A stretch of 64,000 nucleotides of DNA from Periconia sp. R9002 (lineage: Eukaryota; Ascomycota; Dothideomycetes; Pleosporales; Periconiaceae): contig JAMAHW010000044.1 in NCBI GenBank assembly GCA_023627715.1, positions 62,001-126,000 on the forward strand, read 5' to 3'. Under the pieces are notes generated by a model that saw only the letters and a program-made list of their open reading frames with translations, was not told where the DNA came from and made no database searches. Below are positions 9,021-21,590 of this stretch, piece after piece. Numbering within the stretch: the stretch's first letter is position 1; each line of letters begins with the position of its first letter. The position numbers were made by a program, and so were the translations under genes.

Positions 9021-10537
9021 ATGGCCGTCACCGTGGAGAGTGTCCTGATGCTTATCCAGACACTACCCGAAGAGCCGCCGCCTCATCCCGGAAGACAGAA
9101 GCGTATTGATAGTGCTGGGAAGTTGGACAAGCTGCCTGCCCAAGTAAGTTCAGTTGGCAACTCCACACCCCCGAATAACGGTGACCCCAGCATTTCCCTG
9201 ACCACGCTCATCATACTGACTAGACCTCGGTAGGTACTTGTCGGTCTCTTCACTGGAGTAGCCCTTTTCGCAGTGACTTCTCGGATTTATATCCAGAGGG
9301 CAAGACGTGGGCGACTCTTTGCAGACGACTATCTCATCATAGCCGCGTCATGCTCCCTTATTGTCGAGACCGCGCTTTGGTACCACATGAGTGGTCTTAT
9401 GTGGTTAACCATGTTCCTTGCCGAGAATCCCGCAAATTTCCTGCGTTTTGGCCGTTCCGAAATGCTGTCCTTGTTTAAATTTCTCGATCTCAACAATGTT
9501 TACCTCTTCTTTGCTTGGTTGACGAACTACGTTGTCAAGCTGTCCTTCCTTGCATTTTTTCGCCTCCTAGTTCACGGTGTAAGTGAAGAATTGAACGTCT
9601 ACTGGTGGTTTGTTCTGGTGATTACCGTGGCGTCATGGCTCTTCAACGCCGTTGAGGTATTCGTTGTTTGCGGCACGGGCGCATCAAGTAAGTTGCAAGA
9701 TATGTTCTCCAAAATGCATCATTTCTGACATACCCGGAGTGAAATGCTTTCCATATCCGATTCACAACCTCGAGATAGGAGGTGCGAGCACTGGCGCAGA
9801 CATTTTCACTGACCTGCTCATCGTCTCAATCCCGATCCTTTTACTACGGGGGTCACAGCTGAAATTTGGTCAGAAGTTTCGTATTCTTGTCTTCCTGAAC
9901 CTGAGCGTATTCATGGTGGCATTCGCACTTGCGCGTTTAATAGGAGCGTTATACCGCGACGGGGAAGGTGTTCTTACCTTGGGCGTCACTTGGACTCATA
10001 CCTGGCTTCATTTTGAGAGCAGCGTCGCAGTACTGATGGGCGGCCTCAGTGCGTTCCGTATCGTCTTCGCCCGTCACGTTCGGGAGGCTGGCGAACGCAG
10101 GCCAACCGATGTAACATCCTTGTACAAACGCTTCAAAGGACTTTGGATCAAATCTTCTGGTACAATTAGCGGTGAACAAACCAAGAACCATATTGAAGAG
10201 CCGAACGGCTTTTTAGTCGGTACCCTGATTGGTGGCACCTTGAGAAGCCTTCGGACTTTCATTAAAAGGAATGGGAGGGAACCAGGCCAGACCACGACTG
10301 GAGGGGACGAATCGATGTTGCATTCAGACTACGACCCACTTGAGAGCTATCACCACTACGTGAGAGAAGCCCATTCCGAATCAATCCCTAGAGCTCATTC
10401 GGGCAATAATTCTGACACGCAAGTAAGTCTTTGTTCTCCCCTTACAGAGTTTACTTGAATTCGAAATTAAGTTGTCGCAGGATATAGAACTTGTGACCCG
10501 TCCACTGCCTGTGCTTAGCACTCAAAATATGATGTAG
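9021..10537 (+). CDS. PTH11-like (rhodopsin-domain) integral membrane protein
   Basis: Four exons, 9021-9143, 9234-9687, 9779-10422 and 10481-10537, give 425 residues. The phases at all three joins agree and the last exon restores an acidic tail ending at TAG. About seven hydrophobic segments are visible, among them VLVGLFTGVALFAVTSRIYI, DDYLIIAASCSLIVETALW, YVVKLSFLAFFRLLVHG, WWFVLVITVASWLFNAVEVF, ADIFTDLLIVSIPILLL, FLNLSVFMVAFALARLIGAL and ESSVAVLMGGLSAFRIVF. The RxR after the first segment and the DDY motif are typical of the fungal PTH11-like family, proposed G-protein-coupled receptors at the plasma membrane. The long hydrophilic C-terminus would be cytosolic. The ligand is unknown. Relatives often sit beside secondary-metabolite genes. 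Confidence 0.8.
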
Positions 10538-11476
10538 ACATAGCTAGTCCGTGCAGATAAGGTACAGGCTAGTATAGCTGGCCTTGTGTCAACAACGAGA
10601 ATAGCGCGTAATGAAGCAGAATGCTCCTTTCATAAGCATGCACCACCATTTCTAGGAAGGACTATCCAATATTCATTTAGAAAATCTTCAACTTGGGTTA
10701 AGTTATGTGAAATGTAGCTCAAACAGGCCTGGAATCTATTTATCAATTTGTCCCATCTAAGTGCAATTTCTGCTGCGTTCACTTCTATCACGCTCGGGTA
10801 ATGGCTTGGGCGACATTAGTCCAGTTGAAACCCGAAAATACAAGCGGTCTCAGTCTGAGCACACCGGCAGGCTTATCTGTCGCCTGCGCGATCTTTCGAT
10901 TAGTTGAGTCTGTTTCGGAGGTGCATAATCCATTACGGTGTCGATGAGCATGTCGATGGCGGCCCGTCTTTCCCCACCAGCCCTTGCTCAAGAAGGCAAA
11001 GTATGCTTACAACTGCAACAACAGCACCCCAATATCTCGAATCCCTGTTCATGCAGGCTAGCCGTTCGACTTGCATCTAGATTGGAAGGAACAGTAAGGT
11101 TCGGACACCGGGTTCTTTCGCTTTAACACGAGATAGTACCTGCCACCAGGGCTTCGCCGACGGACGTCAAGTAGCCGAAAATAGCATCCTACACCGGTCC
11201 AAGTCAGTTTTCATTCTTATTGGTCTCACAATCTATCGCACACTTAAACAGTTCCTTCTGATTGATTCTGATTATTTCGTCAATGCAGTCAGCATCGCAT
11301 GGTAAATGCTACAATGCACACCCCTTTACAACACCATAGCCTCCCCAAGCCAACCTTTGCGACCTCAAGAGCTACGCCCTTGTAGCCTTACCATCAGATA
11401 AGAGAAAATAAATGCTTGCACTTCTCTTGCAGTCTTGCCAGATAATTGTCAGCATTGATACTCTTTCTTGCGCTAG
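10538..11476. other. Intergenic, no gene recognised
   Basis: Short open frames are present on both strands but none has recognisable features. The right end holds the promoter of the second P450. Confidence 0.5.
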
Positions 11477-13269
11477 ATGTGGTACCTGCTCGTCAGCAAT
11501 ATGGGCATAACACTACCGGTATTTGCACTTATCGCGACGCTATGCATCACAGTCTTTTTTGTGAAGAGTTATCGTCATAGGTCCCATATTAACATTTTGA
11601 GGAAGCAGGGTATGGTAAGTCCATCCATGTATCTGCGACTAGCTATCTGTATCTGACACTCCCGAAGCCCATGCCACCGTGGAGCTGGATCACCGGACAC
11701 ATTACCTTTTTATATGCCTGGACCAGCAAGCTACCACCCTTGGCCAATGTCAACTTAGTGTTTCCTCAGATAGCGGCGGAGTTCGCCGACTCTGAGATAT
11801 TTCTCATCGATCTATGGCCAGTCGCCGAAACTATCGTCATAGTTTGCAATGCAGAGGCTGCAATTGATATTACACAGAAGATGAATCTACCCAAACATTC
11901 ATTCAATCGCATCATCATTGAGCCAATTACCGGAGGCGAAAGCATGTTGGGAATGAATGGCACGCAGTGGAAGGCCTGGAGGGCTTTATTCAACCCTGGA
12001 TTCAGCAATGCTGTCATCGTCGAACAAACTGCACACATTGTAAATCTGGTGCGACGGTTTTGTGAGCAGCTAGAAAAAGCCACGCAGAGGCCATATTGCC
12101 TACTCGATGACTTGGCCTCAAGACTTACTTTTGACATTATCATGAAGATCACACTGTAAGAGCCACTTCGCGAGACTGTCGGGACCCGCTGACTCATGAT
12201 TTGTAGTGATGTAGACGCCGATCACCAACAGACAGATCATTTGCTTGCCCAAGCCATTAGTACTATCTCACGCTGGCATTCTGTCTGGGACATTTTCATC
12301 ATTTTGAATCCGATGCGCCTCATAGTACATGCATATTATGGCTACTTAGCCAATAAATACGTCCACAACCAACTCGAATCATGTTTCGAAACCATCAAGC
12401 GAGAAAAGAAACGGGGACTCACATCCTTAAGCGAAGAGAAGAAATCGGTTGTTCGTTTGGCCATCGATGGCTTCTTGACTAGTTTAAAATCGGTACCAGA
12501 TCGCCTCGATGAAAACTTTGCAAAAGTAGTAAGCCAGCAGATTCGGCTTTTCATATTTGCCGGTAACGATACAACCTCAAGCACAATCTGTTTCATATTC
12601 CATCTTCTATCCAAAAATCCCTCTGTGCTGTCGAAATTGCAGGATGAACATAGGGCTGTTTTTGGTGAAGATCCAGCCGACGCAGGATACTGCATAGAAA
12701 GAAATCCGACGCTGCTCAATAGTTGCCCGTACACCGTGGCGGTAATCAAGGAGACACTTCGTCTATACGCCCCAGCAGCAACAATGCGTCAAGGGCATAA
12801 GGGAACGAAGCTTCGAACGCGAAATGGATCTAGCATTCTCGTCGATGACCTCGCCGTCGTCATCACTCCTGGTCCTATACACCGAAATCCGAGAATTTGG
12901 CCAGAAGCGTCGAAATTTCTCCCAGAAAAGTGGCTTGTTAAACCTGGGCACGAGCTCTACCCACCAACGGGCGCATATCGACCTTTTGAGATTGGACCAA
13001 GGAGTTGTATCGGACAGACCCTTACGATGAGCGAGATCAAGATTGTGCTAATAATGACGGCGCGTACGTACAAGATTACACCTGCATACGAGAAGTTTGA
13101 CGAATACGAGGTATTGAACCGGGGCCCGGTAAGAAGAGCGGTGCAAGGTTTAACCCAGATAGTAGGTGTAAAGAAGGTAAGGAGTTGGGAAGGGGATAGA
13201 TGCTATCCTACAGATCAAGCAGGTGCACATCCTTCTAATGAATATCCATGCCAAGTTGAGCGAATATAA
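11477..13269 (+). CDS. Cytochrome P450
   Basis: Three exons, 11477-11614, 11668-12155 and 12207-13269, with introns of 53 and 51 bp, give 562 residues. The short first exon encodes the membrane anchor (LPVFALIATLCITVFFV), and the second starts with the Pro-rich hinge GMPMPPWSWITGH. Class features are complete: C-helix WKAWRALFNPGFS, I-helix FAGNDTTSS (classical AGxDTT), K-helix KETLRLY, and heme loop FEIGPRSCIGQ with Cys476. It is a conventional ER-bound monooxygenase that uses cytochrome P450 reductase. It resembles fungal secondary-metabolism P450s, and the substrate cannot be read from sequence. The C-terminus runs about 50 residues past the last conserved strand (a Gly-Val-Lys-Lys tail), longer than usual. 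Confidence 0.88.
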
Positions 13270-14243
13270 TAAGAGTAACTTACCATCGCATCTATGCTGC
13301 ATTAATAAGTACTGGACGTAGCTAAATATAGATATCGCTATAGTAAATTTGAGATTCCTATCTCAGCGCGAAAGAAACTACATCCTTCTATTGAACTTTG
13401 CTAGTCTTGGCAATAAAGTAGTACTCTGTCTCGCAAAACAGTGTCTTACTGGACAGTCTACATACGCAATACAGAAGGAAGTATAGTATATAAACAGCGT
13501 AGCTGCACAGCATTCTTTATCCCTATCTCGCCCTTACTCGCTGACCATAAATAGCCTATAGAACCCAAAGTTCCAAGCATTATCTCCTATCTGCTAGAAT
13601 ATAGATATTTGTTGTACACTCTATACAGAAGCATTATACCCTATAAGACGCTCCACTAGCTCCTTTACTACTACCACAACTTTCAATCTTTACTTAGTAC
13701 AAAAGACTTCTAGTATCGCAGACTAATAAAGACGTTATTCCTCGCGTAAACAACTCTTCTACAATAGATTTCCTAGCGCCACCTAAGCGAGGCTACTTCT
13801 GCCTGCAGTGCGACTGGACAACTCGTAGTTAGGACACAATACTACTGCACTTTCGGAAGACATAGTGAAGTAGAGAGCATAGGACACACGATGACCTATC
13901 CTGCTTCCAGCGATGGGCTTCTATCAAGCGAAACATGGGAGGGACCTGGAGGGTAGGAGACACTCTAAATACAAGTTAACGCTGGCACCTGGAATGGCGT
14001 GGAGTGGATCAGCTCCACAGCTTCAGAGTCAAAATTGAGACAACTATCAAACATCGGTCATCTCGTGCTCGACCAGTGCGAAAACATACTGGAGCAAACA
14101 CCGCGAGTCTTGCGCTGCTGGCTGCGAATGGATGTCGCGCTTGCAGTTCGCTTGTAAATAACATCATCATTTAAACGCCAAACAACGTACCGATTGAGCA
14201 CACTTACGTTTGCACAACGCGATGGCCAAATCTCGTTGATTTA
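13270..14243. other. Decayed repetitive stretch, possible LINE remnant
   Basis: AT-rich sequence full of stops in all frames. On the plus strand, 13780-13985 keeps a frame reading GYFCLQCDWTTRS, a stop, then DTILLHFRKT and two more stops. The CxxC...H arrangement followed by basic residues recalls the zinc-knuckle-like end of fungal Tad/LINE reverse transcriptases. The element is not intact, and the assignment rests on this short pattern only. It adjoins repeat copy 2. Confidence 0.3.
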
Positions 14244-14379
14244 GAGTTCAGCTCTATATGGCGTTTAGGCGTCCCGCTAGTCAGACGTTATCCCGATTAG
14301 AATCGCGGACATGATTGTGTAGCAGAATGCGCGCTTAACCAGGATTTACATTTTCCTTGACGATTACTACGGAGTACGT
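14244..14379. repeat. Dispersed repeat, copy 2
   Basis: Full-length match to 2874-3010, same orientation, with mostly transition differences; this copy keeps more C and G at the variable sites. It lies at the right border of a decayed stretch, so the 137-bp unit may be an end or long terminal repeat of a larger mobile element. Confidence 0.8.
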
Positions 14380-15598
14380 TCGTGTTCATGCAGCTTGTAT
14401 CTTTGGGGTATGTCGAACGCCGATCCACGCATCATACGCGTAATGGTAATCATGCCCACTTAATACTGTCATAATTTATGAATTCACCCTTCGAGTAGTA
14501 AAGAAATCTGCACAACGCTCAACCCAAACTCTTCCCTGTGCAGTATCAAGCTTTTTTCTTTTGTCGGGTAATAACCGGAATCACAATGTTGATGTTTGCG
14601 ATCACATTGTGGAGAAGGGTTATTAAACATTGGGTTCCGTCGTTACCCTTTCTTTTTAGTAGTATGATCATATTAGATTTTATATTGAAGATATCATTTG
14701 AGTAAAAGTAGTACCTCTGTTGCTCGAAGCCTAGCTGCAACATGTTTTGCACACGAACCGTGGGGGATGCATTTACCACCTCTCTTGATTCTGCCTTTTA
14801 CAGAAATATCAACAGGGACAGGTATTTTAGGCGCCCAACAAGTGGAAGTCGCCGATTCGATTCGCCGCTTACCTTTTCTAAGATATCAGCCATACTTTGC
14901 ATTCCATGTCTTATGTAGCAAGGCACCCGCAGCGCTTCCCGTATATTTTTGCCTATCTAGGTATCTCATTATGTACTCAATTTGTCTGGTCGAAAAATGA
15001 ATTGAACTTACCGATGCATAGTGACAGATCAACTTTGGCACAATGACCTCAAGACCGGCTGATAACACTTGATATGTTCATTTAAATAAAGATGCGAATA
15101 GTTGAAGATTTGCCTTACCTCTTCATATGTCATACTCTTCTACTGGGAAGCGGAGACCTAGCCATTTAACACGTTTCAAAAATTCCGCAAAGTAAACATT
15201 TGCCGGCTAGCATCTTCACACCGCTGAGGCACTAAATATGTGGAATATGCGCGATATCATGTCGGGAAGATTGGATAATCTGACCTACAGGACAGGGAAA
15301 ACAATACAGCCTGGAAGTTCAATCGCACAGGCACCATTTGAAGTCATGATATGAACAGGGATCATTAGCGGTGTCGCCTCAGGCATTCCAATACACGTTG
15401 CACAGGTGTATCCTATGATGAGAGATCGGATGCCTGATCGAGGGTCAGGTTTCCATGAGAAAGGAGCATTGAACCTACCGCGAAGATATAAATATGACGG
15501 ATGAAGCGCTGTTTGGATTTCACCACAACTACATCTCAACTCATTTCATCCGCCTACTACAACTCTCCATTCTGCAACTTCCCAATTACGCCACCAAT
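14380..15598. other. Intergenic, promoter of small peptide at right end
   Basis: No gene recognised between the repeat and the peptide gene. TATAAAT at 15486-15492 lies about 107 bp before the peptide's ATG and is a good TATA box candidate. Confidence 0.5.
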
Positions 15599-15843
15599 AT
15601 GCGTGCCACCATCATCGTCTCTGCTCTGTTCGCAGCTCTTGCTGTTGCAACTCCAAACTCTGCCCCAGACTCTGTTGAGGAGGGCATCATGGTTCGTGAC
15701 TGCGGGGGTCGCGGCCGACACTGCGCTGCAGGCGAGCATTGGGTACGCCCCCTTCTCTTGTGCATCATATTTTAGAAAAAAGCTAAAACCTTATTTAGTG
15801 CCCCCATGAGGGCCGATGCAGGGCTTGTGGTATTCCCTGCTAA
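15599..15843 (+). CDS. Small secreted six-cysteine peptide
   Basis: Two exons, 15599-15742 and 15799-15843, joined by a 56-bp intron (GTACGC...TTTAG, with CTAAAA as a branch-like site), encode 62 residues. Residues 1-18 (MRATIIVSALFAALAVAT) form a signal peptide. An acidic propeptide-like segment (about 19-34) follows, then a basic Cys-rich core starting VRDCGGRGRHC. Splicing brings in CPHEGRCRACGIPC and a stop, raising the cysteines from two to six, the even number expected for three disulfides. Without splicing, the frame ends in a hydrophobic tail with only one further cysteine. The peptide is probably exported, and its role (effector-like, antimicrobial or other) is unknown. Confidence 0.65.
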
Positions 15844-16746
15844 GCGTGTTCATGCTCATAAGTTGGAATGGTTGTGTGCGAATGGATAAACAGGAGAGAG
15901 AGGACGCTCTCTGCTCCTGAGATTCGACCTTTGTGGTTACACATTCTTTTGTGCCTTTTGGGCCTGTCCACTCCTTAGCTATAGAAAGATCGCTTGAATT
16001 AAAACCCAATTGCTTGGCGCGCCTATACCGCTTCCTCTACATAATTTGGTGCCTAATGTTTATTGTAATCCTGGAATCGAGGTGATTGAGGACACTACAA
16101 TGCAGCTCAAGAGGTAGTCGACGTGATTGGAACCTCTGCTAAGCTCACCGCTGTCAATATTAGACTCTTTCTGGGCCAATTTTGATGAATTGAAATTGCA
16201 TTGGAGCACCATCCATTCCCCCTCACCCGAGCAAGCAAGTTTTTGCTCAAAAATGATTTAGAAAAAAAAGAGCCAACAAACAATACTGAGAGTGCAACAC
16301 GGGCGTAACGGATCTCGACCTTAGTGAATGACTTCATGAAATATCCCACCGTTAAGATTAAACATAAGTAAAGTAACGAATGATTGGCTTAGTGTGACCA
16401 CTTGCTTATGAAGTATGTTCACTGTTGGATCAGGTTGAAAGTTGAAAGCTAGTGGAATGTATTCACCATAATGACTCATCTTTGCTCATATGTCGATTGC
16501 AAAATTTCGACAATATTTCATATCTTACACAGAGGATCATTAATAGTAGCTTTGATCAGCTCGCGAATTGTTCACAAGAGTGAGGCCAGCAACGAAGCAT
16601 AATACTGTGAAACGAGCTCTAATAAGCTGGTTTGCGAGTCGGATATCACTTGAATTTCATATGCACCGTAAAACTAAAAGCCTCGATTTCACAGTCGCAC
16701 TAAACAACCGTCAAGCTTGCGAACGAGGGAGAAAAGAATCGATTAT
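15844..16746. other. Intergenic, no gene recognised
   Basis: AT-rich sequence with no conserved open frame. It lies between the peptide gene and the 3' end of the dioxygenase gene. Confidence 0.5.
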
Positions 16747-17742
16747 TCACACTGCAAGCTGAGCCGCAGGTCCCAACTTCCCAATCCCAATATCTTCCTT
16801 ATGCAAGAACTCAATGGGACTCTGGTGGTCCTCTACATACCCCACCCCTCCCACCGCCTTGTAATACCCAGCCAGTCTTTGAATATCCTCAGGCAAACTC
16901 CGCGCGATATGCAAAGGCGTCGACAACACTTCTTCCTGGTCCTGCCTGTAGTAATCCCTCTGTCCAAACACGGCAAACAGCGTCCTCAAAGCATCAGGAT
17001 CCGTCGCATCGCTGATATTCTCTCCAGCACCGTGATACGTCGATCCCAGCGTGAAGAGCGCAGAGCCGGGCTCCATCTCCGCGTACCTGCATTCCTCGAC
17101 CTTGGGGGCTCTCGTCGGGGGCCACAGATGCGACCCAGGGATCACAGCCGTAGCGCCGTTTTTGAACGTGCATTTCGAACCTGCGATCAGGCACCCGACC
17201 ATGGGAGTGAAGAGCGGATTCGAGGCATCGGGGCGGACCTGGTAGGCGATCTGGTCGCGGTGGAGGGGCTGCTTTTTGGCCCCGGGGACGAGCCGTAAGG
17301 CAGCTGTTGAAGCTAGCATGTATCCGCTCTTCTGGGGCACGAGAGTCTCCCCTGTGTAGGAAGAGTACTCGTCGTTGAGGAACCGGGCCATGATGCCCTG
17401 CCATACTGGTAGACGCATGATTTTTGTGAGTTGAGTTGGCATTTTCCCGAGAAGGCCGTAGACGCGCTGTGAGCCCTCGGGGAAGAATTCGGCGCCGAGT
17501 TCCTCGTGTGTTGCTTTGGAGTCCCAGGTTTTGCGACCTGCCATGAAGGGCTCGACTGGGTGGTGTTAATCTTTGGGTATAGAACTAGAGGGGAGGAAAG
17601 CTGGCTTACTGGCTTCCATCGACTCCTTCAGCAGGTCTGAAGAAAGAAAATTGGCCACGATGACTCCGCCATCTCGTTCGATGACTTCGTTGATCTTCTC
17701 CAGAGGCTCCGAGGCGTCGATGGTAACGAGAGATGGTGCCAT
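16747..17742 (-). CDS. Phytanoyl-CoA dioxygenase-family Fe(II)/2-oxoglutarate oxygenase
   Basis: Two exons on the minus strand, 17742-17610 and 17555-16747, with a 54-bp intron, give 313 residues. The start MAPSLVTIDA follows a run of hydrophobic codons that would otherwise extend the frame. The iron triad is visible as LHRDQ (His143, Asp145) and TYHGAGEN (His219), with RTLFAVFGQRDYYRQDQEE downstream supplying the 2-oxoglutarate-binding Arg. The C-terminus ends in the QSPIEFLHKED segment. The sequence resembles fungal secondary-metabolite oxygenases of the FtmOx1/AusE type, which desaturate, epoxidise, rearrange or endoperoxidise meroterpenoids and alkaloids. Substrate unknown; probably cytosolic. 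Confidence 0.87.
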
Positions 17743-18412
17743 GATGTTCAGGAAGAATATGCTTGTTTCAACCAACAGTACAAGTCGTCGAAGAGCTACT
17801 AATAGTCGTCGCATGTGCGCATATCATCGGCACAATCCTCTCAAACCAGGTTCAGCATTTCATGTCACTGATCTCAATCATTCAACCCTCCGCCTTATCG
17901 AGTACCCACCCGTCACCTTTCCGAGACCCCGTCTGCGGGGTTAAGATAAGGCCGTATCAACAACTCGGAGGCGGGTCTCAAAAGTGGAGTCCATCATTAC
18001 CGCGTCTGCTTATGAACACATGCTTGCACGATGATTGCTGCTTTCCCTCGTCGTCAAAAGGCAAAATTACCCGAAACGGTAATCTCGACATGTACCCGGC
18101 GCTAGCAGTGACCAAGTCACGCGAGATAAGCCCCCTGAATGGCAACCCAATGGAAGGGTCCAACTGTAAAAGTTACCAGAAGAAGCATGGTTGCTATGCT
18201 TATCGACTGGGGTATGAATGCTCTCCACTGTTTCCCCGGATCGCATAGTGTCGGGCCTTCACCGGGTGGGCTGGTGTAGATTGTACTCGCGTGCCTGTGG
18301 AAGGGGGCAGTGGCGATACGACTATCAGACTTGGAGAACATGTATAAATCATGGGAGTCTCACGCCATACAAGTGTGCGTGCATCCAGGTTGCGAAGTAT
18401 TTCGATATCGCA
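17743..18412. promoter_or_regulatory. Divergent promoter between dioxygenase and permease
   Basis: 670 bp between two divergently transcribed genes. No domain-bearing open frame is present. I could not assign specific operator sites. Confidence 0.5.
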
Positions 18413-20352
18413 ATGCAGAGTCACATAATCCCAAACGACCATGGCAGTGAAGGTAGTGGTGCGAAAAAGACACCTGAGGTATGGTTCTAAAGTCCTTTTC
18501 TTACTATATTCTCTCCTTCCCAGGTCTGATTCCATTATACTAACGTACTGGGACAATACCAGGTTGACGATTCCGTCGAAGTCCTCACCGGCGAAGCCTC
18601 AGACGCCAGCAGCCCGTCTAACCAACTCGAAGCATCCATCAAAGATGCCGTCAATCACCGCAAGCTGAATCCCCGCCAGATCCAACTCACCGCAATGGCG
18701 GGCTCAATCGGCGCAGCTCTATTCGTCGCCATCGGTTCTGGTGTCCTGTCCGGCCCTCTCTGCTTACTCCTCGGATTCATCTTCTGGGCCACGGTCGTTT
18801 TCAGCATCGCTCAATGTCGTGTGTACAAACTTTCAACAAATAACAGCAAACACGTACTAATGTTCGAATATAGAGATGGAGATTGTCACATTGTACCCCC
18901 TCGACGGTTCATTCATGCGATTAGCTGGCCGCATGGTAGATCCCGCTCTCGGTGTAGCAGTAGCTTGGAACCATTTCGTAATTCTCTACCTCCAACCCTC
19001 CCTCTCTACATCCCACTAAACACCAAACATTCAGTTCGCCATGACATCCTACGTAATCTTCGAAGCCACCGTCATCAACACGCTCGTCCAGTACTGGGGC
19101 TACGACCAATCCCCCGCAATCCTCATCACCGTATCTCTCATCTTCTACCTCGCCATCAACGTCTACCGCGCCGACCTCTTCGGCGAAGCCGAGTTCTGGC
19201 TTGCGCTCGGGAAAATCCTGCTCGCTACAGGCTTGATCCTATTTACATTTATTGCTATGCTCGGGGGCAACCCGCTTCACGATCGGTTCGGGTTCCGGCA
19301 CTGGCGGGACCCAGGGGTGTGGGCTGGGAAGGACGATTCGCATCGGCTCATGTCGTTTGTCAATGCCGTTAATGTCGCGGGGTTCTGCATGGGGGGTCCG
19401 GAATATATATCTATGATTGCGGGGGAGGCGAGGGACCCCCGGCGCACGGTGCCACGGGCATTTAAGACGATTGTTTCCCGGCTGTTGATCTTCTTCATCG
19501 GAGGCGCGATTTGTGTTGGGATTCTTGTCCCCTACAACGATGCGACGCTGACGAATGGGTCGCATACATATGCCGGCGCGTCCCCCTATGTCATCGCCAT
19601 GGAGCGCTTGAAAATCCCCGTGTTGCCTTCCATCGTCAATGCGGCCCTCATCACTACAATCATATCAGCAGGGAATGCGTACACGTTCAATGCGTCGCGA
19701 GCGCTTCATGCTTTGGCTATCGAAGGCCAAGCTCCCAAGGTCCTTCGCAGACTTAACAAGCACGGTGTACCCTACCTGGCCGTTTGTGTTGTCATGACAT
19801 TGGCGTGCCTCGCGTACCTCGCGTTGGGTTCGGGTAGTGCGAAGGTCCTAAATTGGATTCTGAGCTTCTGTACCGCGGCTACTATGTTTAACTGGACGGT
19901 TATGGCGATTACCTGGGTGCGTTTCAATCACGCCATGAAAGTACAAGGTGTCGATAGAAAGACGTTTTTGCCTTGCCCATCTCGTTTCCAGCCTTACGCT
20001 GGGTACTGGGCTCTTTTCTGGGCTTTTACATTCCTGTGGTATGCTTCCTTCTCTATCATCTTGTTGCTAGTCGCTGACGATGTCTTCCTCACACAGGTTC
20101 CAAGGTTACGCAGTATTCGTAAAGGGAAACTGGAATGTCGCGACATTTATCTTCAACTACGGCATTATTGCTCTCGCTGGTGGGATCGGTCTGGGATGGA
20201 AGATTATCAAACGCACTCCGTTCCGGCGGGGCAAGGACGTCGACCTGACATCTGGCTTGGAGTTTTTTGAGTCGCTCACCGAGTACTATCAGCAAGAGCG
20301 GGAATCAGTACCGACGACACTGAAAGATAAGATAATGGCGAAGGTATTTTAA
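18413..20352 (+). CDS. Amino acid permease (APC/YAT family)
   Basis: Five exons, 18413-18478, 18563-18818, 18874-18977, 19035-20038 and 20097-20352, give 561 residues, the usual size for fungal amino acid permeases. All phases agree. The start MQSHIIPNDHG was preferred over the ATG at 18441 because only this frame joins in phase to the next exon. The signature segment HRKLNPRQIQLTAMAGSIGA precedes membrane segment 1. About twelve hydrophobic segments follow, with GGPEYISMIAGEARDPRRTV and NAYTFNASRALHALA conserved in the family. A C-terminal cytosolic tail ends the protein. It would import amino acids by proton symport at the plasma membrane; specificity is not clear. The last intron ends at 20096 and restores the TM motif FLWFQGYAVFVKGNW. 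Confidence 0.88.
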
Positions 20353-21590
20353 GGAGAGTATGGTCAGGAGTTCGGTTAAGTGCCCTTTTGTTGGAGAGGA
20401 CATCATCTGTTCAATACCTTTTGTACATCCCTCAAGTAAGAGGTGTCAGCGCACCTTCAGGATATGTACCCTTGCCGAGATCATGGAATAACAACTTTCA
20501 ACAGTAGAATTAGTTTGAAGAAACTCAAGATGATGCAGAGAGTTTTCCTAACTATATGTGTATATGTAGGTACATACCTATATGTACATTTGTATATACA
20601 CTGGGATGTGGCTGGTGTCTGAGGGATCACGTGACAGCCTAGTCACATAAGTGTGGAGGGCATATGAGGCGCAGGTGAAGGGTCATGTTGAGGTCGGAGA
20701 ATTTTCCTGTTTTATCAGACGGGGGCGACGGACTCTGAGAGATACCTAGTATATGGTTCACGTGAAGCCACTCTTTTTTGAACAAGTCAACAAGTAGGAT
20801 TTATGCATTTGCCGAAAAGTCTTTTCGAGAATGAATAAATGTGGCCATTTGCCAGGTATCGCAAGTTAATAGGATTTCCATGAAAATTAACTATGCAGCA
20901 TTTGAACAAGTTTTGAACGCAAAACATCCCACTGAAATGAAGCTGCAATAACTCAAGGTAACCTGGACATCACCTAGGCGCGTACAGCGCCAACAAAGCA
21001 GCCAACTTCCCTCAAACCCTCCACCCGAATTATTAATATACTCCCACTCTCAAAACCCATTTTGTTGAGCAAAAACTCCTCAAGTCATTCACCCACTCTT
21101 ACATTCAAGTTCCCTAACCTCCCCCGTTCGTTTGGCGATCCAATAGGAACAGCAACAACCGAGGCGTGGTTCAAGCGACAAGCCAAAAGGTACACGACCC
21201 TGCATGGGCCCATTCACACGCGGCTGCATCTCGGCGAATCGTGCCTCCACGCCTTGCAGAGGCTTTGATCATGCGTTATCTGAGGCAGATCTGTTGGCGT
21301 TGCAACGGCGAGGATGCTGTCATGCGGGTGCTAGGAACGAACATATGTATGCATATGCACGACCCTGCACCTGCGCCTGTACCTTGTGTAAGGGTAGGTA
21401 TATGTAGTTGTTGTCTTCATATGAAGCTGTGCCGAGTTGAGCTGGGTAGAGACGGCGGAACTAGTCGTTATTTATTGCTTCACTGACTATTTCTCTCAAG
21501 GTAGGTGGTAATATTTGCTAGAACAAAATCTTGTATGTGTTGAAACGAGTGTTAGAATATGCGATTGTCCACCCGCCGTCTCCAGCCAAA
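20353..21590. other. Intergenic, no gene recognised
   Basis: Contains the 3' region of the permease and the promoter of the VPS62-domain gene. A small palindrome TAGGTAcaTACCTA at 20567-20580 sits in a TATATGTA-rich stretch. No coding sequence is supported. Confidence 0.5.

Noticed and set aside
8546..9031. 161-residue minus-strand open frame
   Set aside because: No signal peptide, domain or splice logic; it runs through the repeated GGGGCGGTAAG motif and into the start of the membrane-protein gene.
18441..18668. Alternative permease start at 18441
   Set aside because: Its frame does not join in phase to the exon encoding HRKLNPRQIQLTA; the ATG at 18413 does.
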